Assembly (NCBI RefSeq): GCF_002979755.1
Contig: NZ_PCPP01000003.1
Location: 124,001-188,000, forward strand
DNA length: 64,000 bases
Reading direction: 5' to 3'
From: Chryseobacterium culicis
GTDB taxonomy: Bacteria > Bacteroidota > Bacteroidia > Flavobacteriales > Weeksellaceae
Numbering within the stretch: the first letter of the stretch is position 1; each line of letters starts with the position of its first letter. The position numbers and the translations under genes are program-made. Positions 31,268 through 40,855 of the stretch are shown here, in pieces. Below the pieces are notes generated by a model. The model searched no databases. It was not told the origin of the DNA and worked only from the letters and a program-made list of their open reading frames with translations.

Positions 31268-34177
31268 TTACTTTGAAGCTAGCTCTTCTTTTGCAGAAGT
31301 AGACTTTCCATGTACCTCTTCTTCTTTTCCTGTTTTCAGGAAGTCGTAAGCAATTGCAGACGCAACAAAGATAGATGAGTAAGTACCGAATCCAATACCA
31401 ATTAACATTGCAAACATGAATCCTCTCAGGTTATCACCACCGAAAATAAAGATCGCAAGGATCACCAAAATCGTAGTAAATGAGGTGTTGAATGTTCTAC
31501 CCAATGTACTTGAAATAGAGTCATCAAAAAGACCTGCTAATGTTAAAGATTTTTTCTCTCTCAGGTATTCTCTAATTCTGTCGAAGATAATTACCGTATC
31601 GTTGATTGAGTATCCTAATACCGTAAGAATCGCAGCGATGAAATCCTGATTGATCTCCATGTTGAATGGCATATATTTGTGAAGCAATGAATACGCTCCT
31701 AAAATAATTACCGCATCGTGGAATAGAGCAGCAACCGCTCCAAGAGAGAACTGCCATTTTCTAAATCTTACCAAGATATAGACAAAGATCATTGCTAATG
31801 CAGCCAATACCGCATAGATACCGTGAGTCTGAATATCATCAGCAACAGAAGGTCCTACTTTCTCAGAAGAAACAATTCCTGCGTGGTCTTTATCAGCAGA
31901 TTTGAAATCTTTCAATGTAGTTCCTGCCGGTAAGTTTGATTTTAAACCTTCAAATAATTTCTGTTCAATAATCTGGTCAGCTTTTAAAGATTCATCCTCG
32001 ATAAGGTAATCCGTAGAAATCTTTAATTGCTTATTGTTTCCGAAAGTTTTAGCTTCTACAGAAGAGTTTTTACCATCTTCCGTTTTGAATAATGCGACTA
32101 ATTTGTCTTCAACATCTTCAGCTTTTACATCTTTATCAAATCTTACCACATAGTTTCTACCACCAGTAAAGTCGATACCGTATTTGAAACCGTGAGTTGC
32201 AATTGAAATAACACAAATAACTGTAAGAACAGCAGAAACAATGTATGCATATTTTCTCTTTCCAATGAAATCAATCCAGGTATTTCTGAATAAGTTCTTC
32301 GTAGCCGGAGTCCAAACAGAAAGTCCTTTTCCTTTATTTAATCTTGAGAAGATCATTACTCTTGAAAGCAATACGGACGTAAACAAGGTCATTAAAATAC
32401 CGATCATTAACGTCAGTGCAAAACCTTTGATAGGTCCAGTTCCGAAGAAGAACAATACAACCGCCGTTAAGAATGTTGTCGTGTGACCGTCAATAATCGC
32501 ATTCAATGCATGTTTGAAACCATCTTTGTAAGCTTCAAGAATACTTTTTCCTGCAAATAATTCTTCTTTAGTTCTTTCATAAATGATAACGTTCGTATCG
32601 ACCGCTACTGCCATCGTAAGAACGATACCAGCGATACCTGGAAGCGTAAGGGTAAAGTCACCCGAATCCATAATACCGAAAATATAGAATAAGTTGATTA
32701 CCATTGCAATTACAGCGTAAACACCAGCTCCACCGTAGTAGAAAATGATATAAACAATAATAATCGCGAATGCAATAATAAACGACATTAAACCAGAGTC
32801 AATAGCCTCCTGTCCTAAAGATGGACCTACAACGGTAGCCTGAACTACTTTTGCTCCTGCAGGCAGTTTACCAGCCCCTAAAACATCTACTAATTCTTTA
32901 GCTTCTTCCTGAGAGAAGTTACCAGAGATCTGAGTTCTACCGTTAGGGATAGCATTTACAACGTTTGGAGCAGTGTATACTCTGTTATCAAGAGTTACTG
33001 CAACAGGTTTCCCTACGTTTTTCTCCGTTAATGTTTTCCATTCTTTTGCTCCTTTGGAGTCCATTTGCATATCTACCACTACTCTGCTTAGTTCGTCGTA
33101 GCTGATATTTGCAGTTTCTACAGCACCGTCTACCGGAGCTTTTTGGTTAATGTTACCTCTGATGGCATACAATACTAAGCTTTCAGCATCTGTAGCTTCA
33201 GGTTTGTAACCCCACATGAACTGTGTATATTTAATGTTAGCCGGACGTAAAGACTGCCCTACTTTGCTGTTTAAAATTTTATTTACAACTGCAGTATCAG
33301 ATAATTTTACGTTAGCAACACCATTCGTTCTTAATTTGTCAAGCTGTAAAAGGCTCATGAAGTTCACATTCTTTGCTACTCCCATAGAATCTCCTTTTGC
33401 AGCAACCATAGTGGTCAATGTTTGGAAATAAGGTGCAATTTCAGGAACCTGCTGCACTTCCCAGAACTGAAGTTTTGCGGAAGTCTGAAGCATTTTCTTC
33501 ACTTTGTCGATATCCTTCATACCAGGCATCTCCACAGAAATTCTTGCCGTACCAGGTACTCTTTGAACGTTTGGCTGGATGGCTCCAAGCTTATCAATTC
33601 TCGTTCTGATAACCTCAAAAGCTGTTCCTACAGACGCATCAATTTTTCTTTTAACAATGCTTTTCACCTGTTCATCAGGAGTGTTGTACTTCACCTCAGT
33701 AAGGGTTGTGTTTCCGAAAATTTCCGGATCTGCCAACTTAAGGTTTGTTCCTTTAGCTTTGTTAATTACATCGAACTGTTCGAAGAAATTGTCGATGTAA
33801 GGTCTTGTAGAATTCTTCTGTGCTTCATCAGTTTTGTTTAAAGCCTCAATCAGAACAGGATTTGTAGAATAATTGGTTAAATCATTCACAAGATCTCTTT
33901 GGTTAATCTCCAAAAGAACGTTGATCCCTCCTTTCAAGTCAAGACCAAGTTTCATTTCCTTGTCTTTGGCTTTAGTGTAATAAAGTTTTGTGAATCCTAA
34001 ATTCAAAGTATCCTTAGAAAGTCTTGCGATTTCTTTCTGATACTTCTCCGGATTGTCTCCTGCAATAGCAGTTGCCTGCTTTTCAATTTTGCTGGCGTAC
34101 CATGTTGGTAATAGCTCGTTTAAGCAAATCAACCCTAGTACAATAGCGACAATTGTAATAAGTCCTTTTCCTTGCAT
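31268..34177 (-). CDS. secDF: Fused protein-export membrane protein SecDF
   Basis: 969 residues joining SecD and SecF, the usual form in Bacteroidetes. SecD: LGLDLKGGINVLLEI at about 80, a large periplasmic P1 domain (~90-440), then six helices with AVDTNVIIYERTKEE. SecF: YGIDFTGGRNYVVRFD after the linker, a shorter periplasmic loop, then six helices with YSINDTVIIFDRIREYL. The two D-x-x-x-x-x-(Y/F)-(E/D)-R motifs are the proton-relay sites that let SecDF pull preproteins through SecYEG with the proton motive force. The charged tail EEEVHGKSTSAKEE is cytoplasmic. It is a single-gene unit. Confidence 0.96.
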   Translation of the reverse strand: MQGKGLITIVAIVLGLICLNELLPTWYASKIEKQATAIAGDNPEKYQKEIARLSKDTLNLGFTKLYYTKAKDKEMKLGLDLKGGINVLLEINQRDLVNDLTNYSTNPVLIEALNKTDEAQKNSTRPYIDNFFEQFDVINKAKGTNLKLADPEIFGNTTLTEVKYNTPDEQVKSIVKRKIDASVGTAFEVIRTRIDKLGAIQPNVQRVPGTARISVEMPGMKDIDKVKKMLQTSAKLQFWEVQQVPEIAPYFQTLTTMVAAKGDSMGVAKNVNFMSLLQLDKLRTNGVANVKLSDTAVVNKILNSKVGQSLRPANIKYTQFMWGYKPEATDAESLVLYAIRGNINQKAPVDGAVETANISYDELSRVVVDMQMDSKGAKEWKTLTEKNVGKPVAVTLDNRVYTAPNVVNAIPNGRTQISGNFSQEEAKELVDVLGAGKLPAGAKVVQATVVGPSLGQEAIDSGLMSFIIAFAIIIVYIIFYYGGAGVYAVIAMVINLFYIFGIMDSGDFTLTLPGIAGIVLTMAVAVDTNVIIYERTKEELFAGKSILEAYKDGFKHALNAIIDGHTTTFLTAVVLFFFGTGPIKGFALTLMIGILMTLFTSVLLSRVMIFSRLNKGKGLSVWTPATKNLFRNTWIDFIGKRKYAYIVSAVLTVICVISIATHGFKYGIDFTGGRNYVVRFDKDVKAEDVEDKLVALFKTEDGKNSSVEAKTFGNNKQLKISTDYLIEDESLKADQIIEQKLFEGLKSNLPAGTTLKDFKSADKDHAGIVSSEKVGPSVADDIQTHGIYAVLAALAMIFVYILVRFRKWQFSLGAVAALFHDAVIILGAYSLLHKYMPFNMEINQDFIAAILTVLGYSINDTVIIFDRIREYLREKKSLTLAGLFDDSISSTLGRTFNTSFTTILVILAIFIFGGDNLRGFMFAMLIGIGFGTYSSIFVASAIAYDFLKTGKEEEVHGKSTSAKEELASK

Positions 34178-34206
34178 TTTGTTATAACTACGTTAAATTA
34201 AGTCGG

Positions 34207-34214
34207 CAAATATA
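34207..34214 (-). promoter_or_regulatory. -7 box TATATTTG of secDF
   Basis: It matches the Bacteroidetes TAnnTTTG consensus on the minus strand and lies 29 bases from the ATG at 34177, which would give a leader of about 25 bases. A properly spaced -33 TTG is not evident. Confidence 0.5.
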
Positions 34215-34394
34215 ATGATTTTCTTGTATTTTATGAATTTTTAACAACAGAAATGGTTTATTTCCAGATATATTGGTATTGTGATTTCTATTTAAGATTT
34301 AACAATTTTTTCATGCTATCATAATGAAGTTTTCAAAATATGATTGGTATAAAATTTTCATTCATTCCATCAACACACTAACTATCACAATATT

Positions 34395-35762
34395 ATGAGA
34401 AAACTACTTTTTTGCATCAGTACTTTTTCTTCCTTAATTGTTAATTCTCAAAGCCTTAATTTGGAAGAATTTGCCACGGGACTTACCAGTCCTGTAGAGA
34501 TTACGAACGCCAATGACAGCCGACTTTTTGTTGTACAACAGAATGGTATCATTAAAATTATTCAACCCAATGGGACAATTAATGCCATAAATTTCCTGAA
34601 TATCGGAACGAAAATTATTTTTGGTGGCGAAAGAGGCCTTCTTGGTCTTGCATTTCATCCTCAATATCCTGCTAACGGATATTTTTTTGTGTATTATAAT
34701 AATCCTTCAGGAAATATTATCGTCGCGAGGTACAGTGTAAGTTCAGCAGATCCCAATGTTGCCGATCCCAATTCAGAAAAAATCCTTCTGAATATTCCCA
34801 AACCATTCGACAATCACAACGGAGGAAGCATTCATTTTGCTCCTGACGGAAAACTATGGATCATCACCGGAGACGGAGGAAGTGGTGGCGACCCCAACAA
34901 TAATGCTCAAAACAAAAATGTTCTGCTTGGAAAAATGCTGAGAATAGATGTGGATGCTACCGGTCCTTACAATATTCCTCCTGACAATCCTTTTGCCGGA
35001 GCCGGAGTAGCTGGTGCCGATGAAATATGGGCATATGGCCTCAGAAATGCATGGAAATTCTCCTTTGATCTGACCACCGGAAATGCTATGATTGCCGATG
35101 TAGGACAAGGAGCTATTGAGGAAATCAACAAAATGCCGATTACTCAGGCTGGCCTAAACTATGGATGGCGCTGTTATGAAGGAAATAATTCTTACAATCC
35201 AACAGGATGCGCTGCGCAGTCTACCATGACCTTTCCTATTGCAGTTTATGATCATTCCGGAGGAAAATGTTCTATAACGGGCGGTTATGTCTACAGAGGA
35301 ACTCAATATCCTTCACTTCAGGGAAAATATTTCTTCGCGGACTACTGTTCTACCCAAATTGGAATATTGGATAGCAATAATGCCATCACCTGGACGACTC
35401 CTTATTCCGGAAATAACTTTTCTACTTTCGGAGAAGACTATCAAAAAGGATTATATGTAGCTGCCGTGAACAGTGGAAAAATCTTTAAAATATCAACGGG
35501 TACTCTGGCTACTCAGGAAAATACGTTAGCCAGCATTAAAATCTATCCTAATCCTGCTTCAAAAGAGATTTTTATTGAAGGTATGAAAGATAAAAAAGCA
35601 ACCTTGGAAATCATCAGTGCGGAAGGAAGAAAAATACTGGAAACCAATCAGATTACGAATGGTAAAAGTATTAATATCTCACATATCCCTGCCGGAGTAT
35701 ATTATATCAATCTAAAATCCGGAGAACTGAAGTCTTACAGTCAGAAATTGATTATTAAATAA
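34395..35762 (+). CDS. PQQ-dependent sugar dehydrogenase-type protein with T9SS sorting domain
   Basis: 455 residues with a signal peptide ending near SLIVNSQ. The ~340-residue body is the glucose/sorbosone dehydrogenase beta-propeller: GLTSPVEITNANDSRLFVV, GERGLLGLAFHPQYPANGYFFVYY, HNGGSIHFAPDGKLWIITGDGG, WAYGLRNAWKFSFD and ADVGQGAIEEIN. Such enzymes oxidise sugars in the periplasm or outside the cell with PQQ. From IKIYPNPASKEIFI to the last LIIK there is a type A T9SS sorting domain, so this one should reach the cell surface. PQQ synthesis genes are not in the window. The substrate is unknown. Confidence 0.9.
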   Translation: MRKLLFCISTFSSLIVNSQSLNLEEFATGLTSPVEITNANDSRLFVVQQNGIIKIIQPNGTINAINFLNIGTKIIFGGERGLLGLAFHPQYPANGYFFVYYNNPSGNIIVARYSVSSADPNVADPNSEKILLNIPKPFDNHNGGSIHFAPDGKLWIITGDGGSGGDPNNNAQNKNVLLGKMLRIDVDATGPYNIPPDNPFAGAGVAGADEIWAYGLRNAWKFSFDLTTGNAMIADVGQGAIEEINKMPITQAGLNYGWRCYEGNNSYNPTGCAAQSTMTFPIAVYDHSGGKCSITGGYVYRGTQYPSLQGKYFFADYCSTQIGILDSNNAITWTTPYSGNNFSTFGEDYQKGLYVAAVNSGKIFKISTGTLATQENTLASIKIYPNPASKEIFIEGMKDKKATLEIISAEGRKILETNQITNGKSINISHIPAGVYYINLKSGELKSYSQKLIIK

Positions 35763-35866
35763 AGAGCCCCTTAGCGGAAAAAGCTTCGACTTCGCTCAGC
35801 AGACAGTAAATCAATTAGCCCCTGTGTAGGTAACAGGCTCTTCAAATAAAATTGTAAAGTCAATAA

Positions 35867-35894
35867 AAAAGCGGTTCAGATCTGAACCGCTTTT
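35867..35894. terminator. Bidirectional terminator between the sugar dehydrogenase and hemN
   Basis: A perfect palindrome with 14-base arms (AAAAGCGGTTCAGA and its complement), flanked by A and T runs. It sits 104 bases after the dehydrogenase stop and 3 bases after the hemN stop, so it can serve both strands. Just before it, CTTCGACTTCGCTCAGC (35784-35800) is a fragment of the sort found in dispersed intergenic repeats. Confidence 0.85.
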
Positions 35895-35897
35895 GTT

Positions 35898-37256
35898 TTA
35901 TATTGTCATTGAGAAAATTCTTGTTTCCGGCTTATTCCTCATCATTCTTAGGTCAAAAACCATTGCCACATTTCTTGTGAATGCTCTCCCGGCTTCTGTA
36001 ATTTTAACTTCAGTTCCGTTGATCTCAACCAATCCGTCATTTTCCATTTCTTTCAACATTTCCAGTGCATTTTCAAGCTCAGGGAAAGAGTTGTTTATAT
36101 CAAAAGTGGTTTCAAGCTGACACATCAGATTCAGAATATGTCTTCTTACGATCAGATCTTCTTTACTCAGAACGTGTCCTTTTACAACAGGAATTTCACC
36201 TTCTTCAACCATCTTCTGATATTCTTCCACAGTTTTTACATTCTGTGCAAAAGCATACCATGAATCTGATATCGCAGACATACCAAGCCCTACCATCAGC
36301 TGGGTTTTGCTTGAAGTATAGCCCATGAAATTTCTGTGAAGTTTTCTATGAATCAAAGACTGGTACAGATCATCATGTTCAAGAGAGAAATGATCCATCC
36401 CTACTTCAATATATCCTAAATCCTGAAGAAGTTTTTTACCATCTTCATACAAACGGCGTTTTTCTTCACCACTTGGCAGGTCATTTTCATCAAAACCTCT
36501 CTGTCCCACTCCTTTTACCCATGGAACGTGTGCATAAGAATAGAAAGCTAATCTATCAGGTTTCAATTCCATCGTTTTTCTGATGGTGTATTCCATAGCC
36601 TCCCAATTCTGGTGTGGCAATCCGAAAACCAGATCATGGCTGATTCCTCTATACCCGATTTCCTTGGCCCATTCAGTAACATTTTTTACGTTTTCAAAAG
36701 GCTGGATTCTGTTGATTGCTTTCTGAACTTTAGGATCATAATCCTGAACCCCAAAACTTACTCTTCTGAAACCAAGATCATACAACGTCTGAAGATGTTC
36801 TTTTGTGGTATTGTTAGGATGTCCTTCAAAAGAAAATTCCGGGTGTTCTGCAATATCTACTGTTGAGAAGATTCCTTCTAACAATGTTCTTAAGTTTTCA
36901 GGAGAGAAAAACGTAGGAGTACCGCCTCCCAAATGCAATTCTTTCAGTTTGGGTCTTTCGTTGAAAAGATTAAGATATAATTTCCATTCTTTTAAAACAC
37001 TTTCCAGATAAGGAACTTCAACACTATGTTGTTTTGTAATACGCTTATGGCATGCACAGAACGTACACAAAGCCTCACAGAAAGGTAAATGGATATAAAT
37101 AGAAATCCCCTCCTCTGCATTGCTCTCATGAAAAGACCTGATTACGGTTTCCTTCCATTTTTCCGGTGAAAATGTTGATTCATCCCAATATGGAACGGTA
37201 GGATAAGAAGTGTAACGCGGTCCGGGAATATTATACTTATCTATTAAAGAGTTCAT
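35898..37256 (-). CDS. hemN: Oxygen-independent coproporphyrinogen III oxidase
   Basis: A 452-residue radical SAM enzyme that decarboxylates two propionates of coproporphyrinogen III in haem synthesis without oxygen. The cluster motif is IHLPFCEALCTFCACHKRIT, with Cys60, Cys64, Cys67 and the extra Cys69. This C-x3-C-x2-C-x-C form marks true HemN and not HemW. GGGTPTFFS, SFGVQDYDPKVQKAINRIQ and FGLPHQ follow. The N-terminus NKYNIPGPRYTSYPTVPYW (here MNSLIDKYNIPG...) is also HemN-specific. An inverted repeat in the leader suggests regulation. Confidence 0.96.
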   Translation of the reverse strand: MNSLIDKYNIPGPRYTSYPTVPYWDESTFSPEKWKETVIRSFHESNAEEGISIYIHLPFCEALCTFCACHKRITKQHSVEVPYLESVLKEWKLYLNLFNERPKLKELHLGGGTPTFFSPENLRTLLEGIFSTVDIAEHPEFSFEGHPNNTTKEHLQTLYDLGFRRVSFGVQDYDPKVQKAINRIQPFENVKNVTEWAKEIGYRGISHDLVFGLPHQNWEAMEYTIRKTMELKPDRLAFYSYAHVPWVKGVGQRGFDENDLPSGEEKRRLYEDGKKLLQDLGYIEVGMDHFSLEHDDLYQSLIHRKLHRNFMGYTSSKTQLMVGLGMSAISDSWYAFAQNVKTVEEYQKMVEEGEIPVVKGHVLSKEDLIVRRHILNLMCQLETTFDINNSFPELENALEMLKEMENDGLVEINGTEVKITEAGRAFTRNVAMVFDLRMMRNKPETRIFSMTI

Positions 37257-37282
37257 TTTGAAAATTAAAATTTAATAAGGGT

Positions 37283-37310
37283 ATGAAATTTTACCTCATT
37301 AAAATTTCAT
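37283..37310. promoter_or_regulatory. Inverted repeat in the hemN leader, possible operator
   Basis: ATGAAATTTT (37283-37292), 8 bases, AAAATTTCAT (37301-37310). It lies between the hemN start (37256) and a candidate minus-strand -7 box TAATTTTG at 37315-37322. It could be a regulator site or an mRNA hairpin. hemN is often oxygen-controlled, but these arms do not clearly match an FNR/CRP site. Confidence 0.4.
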
Positions 37311-37434
37311 CTTACAAAATTAACCATTAGTTATGAATTTTAACCTATGAATTATATTAGGTTCTATTTTATAATGAGTCTAAATACGTATGATCAGGCT
37401 TTTGCCCAATAGTGATAAATTCTATCTCTGCTAT

Positions 37435-38448
37435 TTAAAATTTTAATTTCATAACGGCAATTTTATTATTTCCGGCAAGAACAACCTTGTTACCATCAAT
37501 CCATTGGCAGACAAAGAAGCCTTTCTCATCAGAAATTTTCTTCCATGTTTTCCCAAAATCGGAGGAATAGCTGATATGCCTGTCTCCCACTGCAACAATC
37601 TCTTTCCCTTTGGAACCCGGTTTTATTTTCACACAGGTTGTATATCCTGCATTCTGCCCTGAAGCCTGAATCTGCCAGGTTTCACCACCGTCATTCGTGG
37701 TGGCAATATTATTGATATTGGCATCTTGCTTTGTATAATCACCTCCTGCAGCAATCCCGAAATGGTCATCAAAAAAGTCAATAGAATACATTCCCTGTGA
37801 AGACTCTCCCTGAATAAAAGGGGTATTGAAAACTTCTATTTTTTCATCTTTCAGATTCATTCTTAAGATTCTTGAAGCCTTTCCTCCCGTTGCAATCCAT
37901 AGATATTTTTTAGTGGAAGAAATATTGGTATTGCTTGCTGCAAACGCGGCTTCTCCTTCATTTAAAGAAACATTATTTTTAAGCATACTCCACTTCCTGT
38001 CTCTAAATACAGCCAACTTCAGCACATTGTCTTTATCAGCATCACTAAAGGTATAGGCAAGCTTATCATTCACAAAATGTAGAGCATCATAAAAAGCTGT
38101 TTTTGCGGTATCTTTAAAAACAACCTGATACTTCAGATCTTTTTTGTCAATCTTAAAAAAAAGTCCGGGACTTTCAATATTGATGGCGTAAAAGTGAGTG
38201 TTATTCTGTCCTAATGTCCTAAACTGAAGCTTTTCTTCAGCTAGTTTTATCTGCTTCTGATTTTTATAGTCTTTAAGATCTACAAACCCAAATTTGGAGT
38301 CTGTACCACTGTACCAAACTTTATGATCATACAACTCAAGCGCTCTGATACTGATTTTATCAGTAAGAATTGTTTCAAGGCTTTCCACCTGTTGGGAAAA
38401 CGCAGTAAGTCCTATGGACAGAAATAAAAGGGTGAAAATATTTTTCAT
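37435..38448 (-). CDS. Exported BNR/photosystem-stability-factor-like repeat protein
   Basis: 337 residues with a signal peptide ending near GLTAFSQ. Repeats of the type 'S-x-D-x-G-x-T-W' are present (ATTNDGGETWQIQ, YSSDFGKTWKKIS), as in BNR/Asp-box and Ycf48-like propellers, with further strand units (VWYSGTDSKFGFVDLKD, LWIATGGKASRILRM). Probably a periplasmic six- or seven-bladed propeller. Databases tend to call these 'oxidoreductase', with no support visible here; no catalytic residues can be assigned. It lies alone between hemN and the permease gene. Confidence 0.83.
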   Translation of the reverse strand: MKNIFTLLFLSIGLTAFSQQVESLETILTDKISIRALELYDHKVWYSGTDSKFGFVDLKDYKNQKQIKLAEEKLQFRTLGQNNTHFYAINIESPGLFFKIDKKDLKYQVVFKDTAKTAFYDALHFVNDKLAYTFSDADKDNVLKLAVFRDRKWSMLKNNVSLNEGEAAFAASNTNISSTKKYLWIATGGKASRILRMNLKDEKIEVFNTPFIQGESSQGMYSIDFFDDHFGIAAGGDYTKQDANINNIATTNDGGETWQIQASGQNAGYTTCVKIKPGSKGKEIVAVGDRHISYSSDFGKTWKKISDEKGFFVCQWIDGNKVVLAGNNKIAVMKLKF

Positions 38449-38465
38449 ATTATAATATTTGGGAC

Positions 38466-38488
38466 AAAAAAAACCGCCGAAGCGGTTT
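38466..38488 (-). terminator. Intrinsic terminator of the amino acid permease gene
   Basis: AAACCGC-CGAA-GCGGTTT (38471-38488), preceded on + by an A-run, which gives a T-run on the minus strand. It lies just after the permease stop and before the BNR gene's start. Confidence 0.85.
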
Positions 38489-38497
38489 ATATTATTA

Positions 38498-40015
38498 TTA
38501 ATCTTGGTTCTGATATTTTTCAGGATTGTTCAATTTACTATTTGATTTTCCGTAAAGGAAATATACTAAACCTCCTAAGAACAACCATACTGCAGAAAGT
38601 TCCAATGCATGAGCACTTAGGTTAAAGATCAAGTAAATATTGATGAATACACCCAATGCTACTACTATTTTATAAGCAGGAACTTTGAAAGGTCTGATCA
38701 AATTAGGTTCTTTTTTTCTCATTACCCAAACAGCAATACAAACCAGTGTAAACGCAAACAGGGTTCCAAAACTTGTCATATCTGCCAATGTCGAAATCGG
38801 TGTAAATGCAGCGATCAATGCCACTACAACTCCTAGCAAAATGATCCCTTTATAAGGGGTTTTTGTTTTTGGATGAAGATCACCAAAGAATCTAGGAATC
38901 AATCCGTCTTTTGCCATTCCGATGAATATTCTTGACTGTCCCATCATCATTACCATTACTACAGAAATTAATCCAACAGTAGCTGCAATTGTGACAACGT
39001 TACTCGCCCAGTGTTTTCCGGCAATTTCGAAAGCATACGCTACAGGTGCTTTGATAGCATCAGGATATTTTCCTTCCGGGTTAAAGTCTGTATAATGCAT
39101 CATCCCCGTCAATACAAGAGATACGCAGATATACAAAGCCGTACATACTAATAATGAAGCAATAATCGCGAAAGGAACATCTTTTTTAGGATTAATAGCC
39201 TCTCCAGCCTGTGTAGAAACAGCATCAAAACCAATATAAGCAAAGAAAATAGCGGCTGCTCCGGAAATAATACCTTTAATACCATAAGCGGATACCATAT
39301 CTCCTTCAGAGTTTTTAATCTGTATTGGATCTGGAATAAAAGGCTTCCAGTTTTTAACACCATCTACAGCGTTATAAAGATCAGTATTAGAGAAAATAAT
39401 ATACACCCCAGCGATGATTACAAAAATAACAGCTGAAGTTTTCATTAATACGATCAGGTTATTAGCGCCAGCAGCTTCTTTAGTTCCCTTTACCAATAAT
39501 GCTGTAATTAAAAGAACAAGAATGAATGCAGGCAGGTTCATTGAAAAACCATCTCCCGTATAACTTGAGGGATCTGATGTCAGATAGGCAGGTAAATGAA
39601 TATTAAAAATTTTCAAAAACTTGTTAAAATATCCGGACCAACTCACGGAAACTGCCATACTTGCCATGGCATACTCGAGGATGAGACACCACCCCATGGC
39701 CCATGCAAAAATTTCTCCTACAGTTCCGTACGCATAAGCATAAGCTGAACCTTCTACAGGAATAATGGATGCGAACTCTGCATAACATAGTGCAGCAAAA
39801 ACGCAGGCAATACCTGCAATGATAAAGGAAATTGCAAGTGCTGGTCCTGCATGATAATAGGCTCCCGTTCCCGTAAGAACAAAGATTCCACCACCGATGA
39901 TAGCACCCACTCCAATTGCTGTTAAACTCCATTTTCCAAGGACTTTTTTCAGCTCACTTTTCTTCATATCTGCCTCATAGGCACTTAGTGGCTTTTTAAC
40001 CCAAATTTTCGACAT
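38498..40015 (-). CDS. APC-family amino acid permease
   Basis: 505 residues with 12-13 predicted membrane helices. The first helix carries the substrate-binding GVGAIIGGGIFVLTGTGA (shortened), typical of the APC superfamily, and SAYAYAYGTVGEIFAWAMGW follows. GFDAVSTQAGEAINPKKDVP marks the cationic amino acid transporter/YfnA-like branch. It would import amino acids with protons or sodium at the inner membrane; the exact substrate cannot be told. The short cytoplasmic start KKPLSAYEADMKKSELKK is usual. A single-gene unit with its own terminator. Confidence 0.92.
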   Translation of the reverse strand: MSKIWVKKPLSAYEADMKKSELKKVLGKWSLTAIGVGAIIGGGIFVLTGTGAYYHAGPALAISFIIAGIACVFAALCYAEFASIIPVEGSAYAYAYGTVGEIFAWAMGWCLILEYAMASMAVSVSWSGYFNKFLKIFNIHLPAYLTSDPSSYTGDGFSMNLPAFILVLLITALLVKGTKEAAGANNLIVLMKTSAVIFVIIAGVYIIFSNTDLYNAVDGVKNWKPFIPDPIQIKNSEGDMVSAYGIKGIISGAAAIFFAYIGFDAVSTQAGEAINPKKDVPFAIIASLLVCTALYICVSLVLTGMMHYTDFNPEGKYPDAIKAPVAYAFEIAGKHWASNVVTIAATVGLISVVMVMMMGQSRIFIGMAKDGLIPRFFGDLHPKTKTPYKGIILLGVVVALIAAFTPISTLADMTSFGTLFAFTLVCIAVWVMRKKEPNLIRPFKVPAYKIVVALGVFINIYLIFNLSAHALELSAVWLFLGGLVYFLYGKSNSKLNNPEKYQNQD

Positions 40016-40156
40016 GTTTTTTTATTTATTAAGGATTTACGAAAATATAAAAAATTTAGGAACTCCCACGTTTATCGTTAAACTTTCCTCATTTATTTTA
40101 CATTAAAGGTTTAAAAACCTGAGCAACACATTATATAATCCATTTTAAAAAGTCCA

Positions 40157-40174
40157 TATTTTTGCTTATTTTTG
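40157..40174 (+). promoter_or_regulatory. Two overlapping-range -7 boxes TATTTTTG before pnuC
   Basis: TATTTTTG occurs at 40157-40164 and again at 40167-40174. The second ends 5 bases before the ATG at 40180 and the first 15 bases before it. Either start would leave almost no leader. Confidence 0.45.
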
Positions 40175-40179
40175 ATTGC

Positions 40180-40851
40180 ATGAATTTATATGATCTTTTT
40201 GTAAAGCCTTATGAAAGCTATGATTCTTTACAAATTACGTTGGAAGCATCAGGTACAATTTTCGGAATACTGAGCGTATTTTTTTCCATAAAGAAAAATA
40301 TATGGGTATATCCTACCGGCATTATTTCAACGCTGATCTATGTATACCTTCTTTTCAATGCCGGGCTGCTAGGAGACTGTATGATTAACTTCTATTATAC
40401 CGTCATGAGTATTTATGGCTGGGTTCTATGGGCCAAAAATTCCGAAGATCATATTCATGTGGATGTCACCTGGGCTGCTAAAAAGGAATGGTTCTATGCT
40501 GCCCTGCTTTTTATACTGAGTCTGGCACTTGTTACTCTTGTTTATTATTACAAACCTTATATTGATAATCAATTTTCTATGGAAGGAACCAGTCTCGGAT
40601 TGTATCATCTGGACTGGGCCAATTGGATGGATGTTGTCACCACATCAATATTTTTAGTAGGAATGTGGTTGATGGCCAAACAGCGCATTGAGAGCTGGAT
40701 TTTCTGGATTATCGGAGATATTATTTGTATTCCTATGATGATTTTTAAGGGACTTGGAATCACTTCGGTGCAATATTTGGTATTTACTATAATGGCTATC
40801 TTAGGATACCTTAATTGGAAAAAAAGTTTTAAAGAAAAAAAAATACAATAA
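40180..40851 (+). CDS. pnuC: Nicotinamide riboside/mononucleotide transporter PnuC
   Basis: 223 residues from ATG 40180; a TTG at 40162 lies inside the promoter boxes and is rejected. About seven membrane helices. The PnuC signatures are EASGTIFGILSVFFSIKKNIWVYPTGI (in parts), GDCMINFYYTVMSIYGWVLW, and near the end GDIICIPMMIFKGLGITSVQYLVF then YLNWKK. It lets nicotinamide riboside diffuse inward, where it is trapped by phosphorylation for NAD synthesis. No riboswitch is visible upstream. PnuT (thiamine) is the main alternative. A Tyr/Asn-rich lipoprotein gene follows 4 bases later, probably in the same transcript. Confidence 0.9.
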   Translation: MNLYDLFVKPYESYDSLQITLEASGTIFGILSVFFSIKKNIWVYPTGIISTLIYVYLLFNAGLLGDCMINFYYTVMSIYGWVLWAKNSEDHIHVDVTWAAKKEWFYAALLFILSLALVTLVYYYKPYIDNQFSMEGTSLGLYHLDWANWMDVVTTSIFLVGMWLMAKQRIESWIFWIIGDIICIPMMIFKGLGITSVQYLVFTIMAILGYLNWKKSFKEKKIQ

Positions 40852-40855
40852 AGTC

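Noticed and set aside
33422..33841. Antisense 139-aa open frame inside secDF
   Set aside because: It covers a strongly conserved part of SecDF and has no recognisable features.
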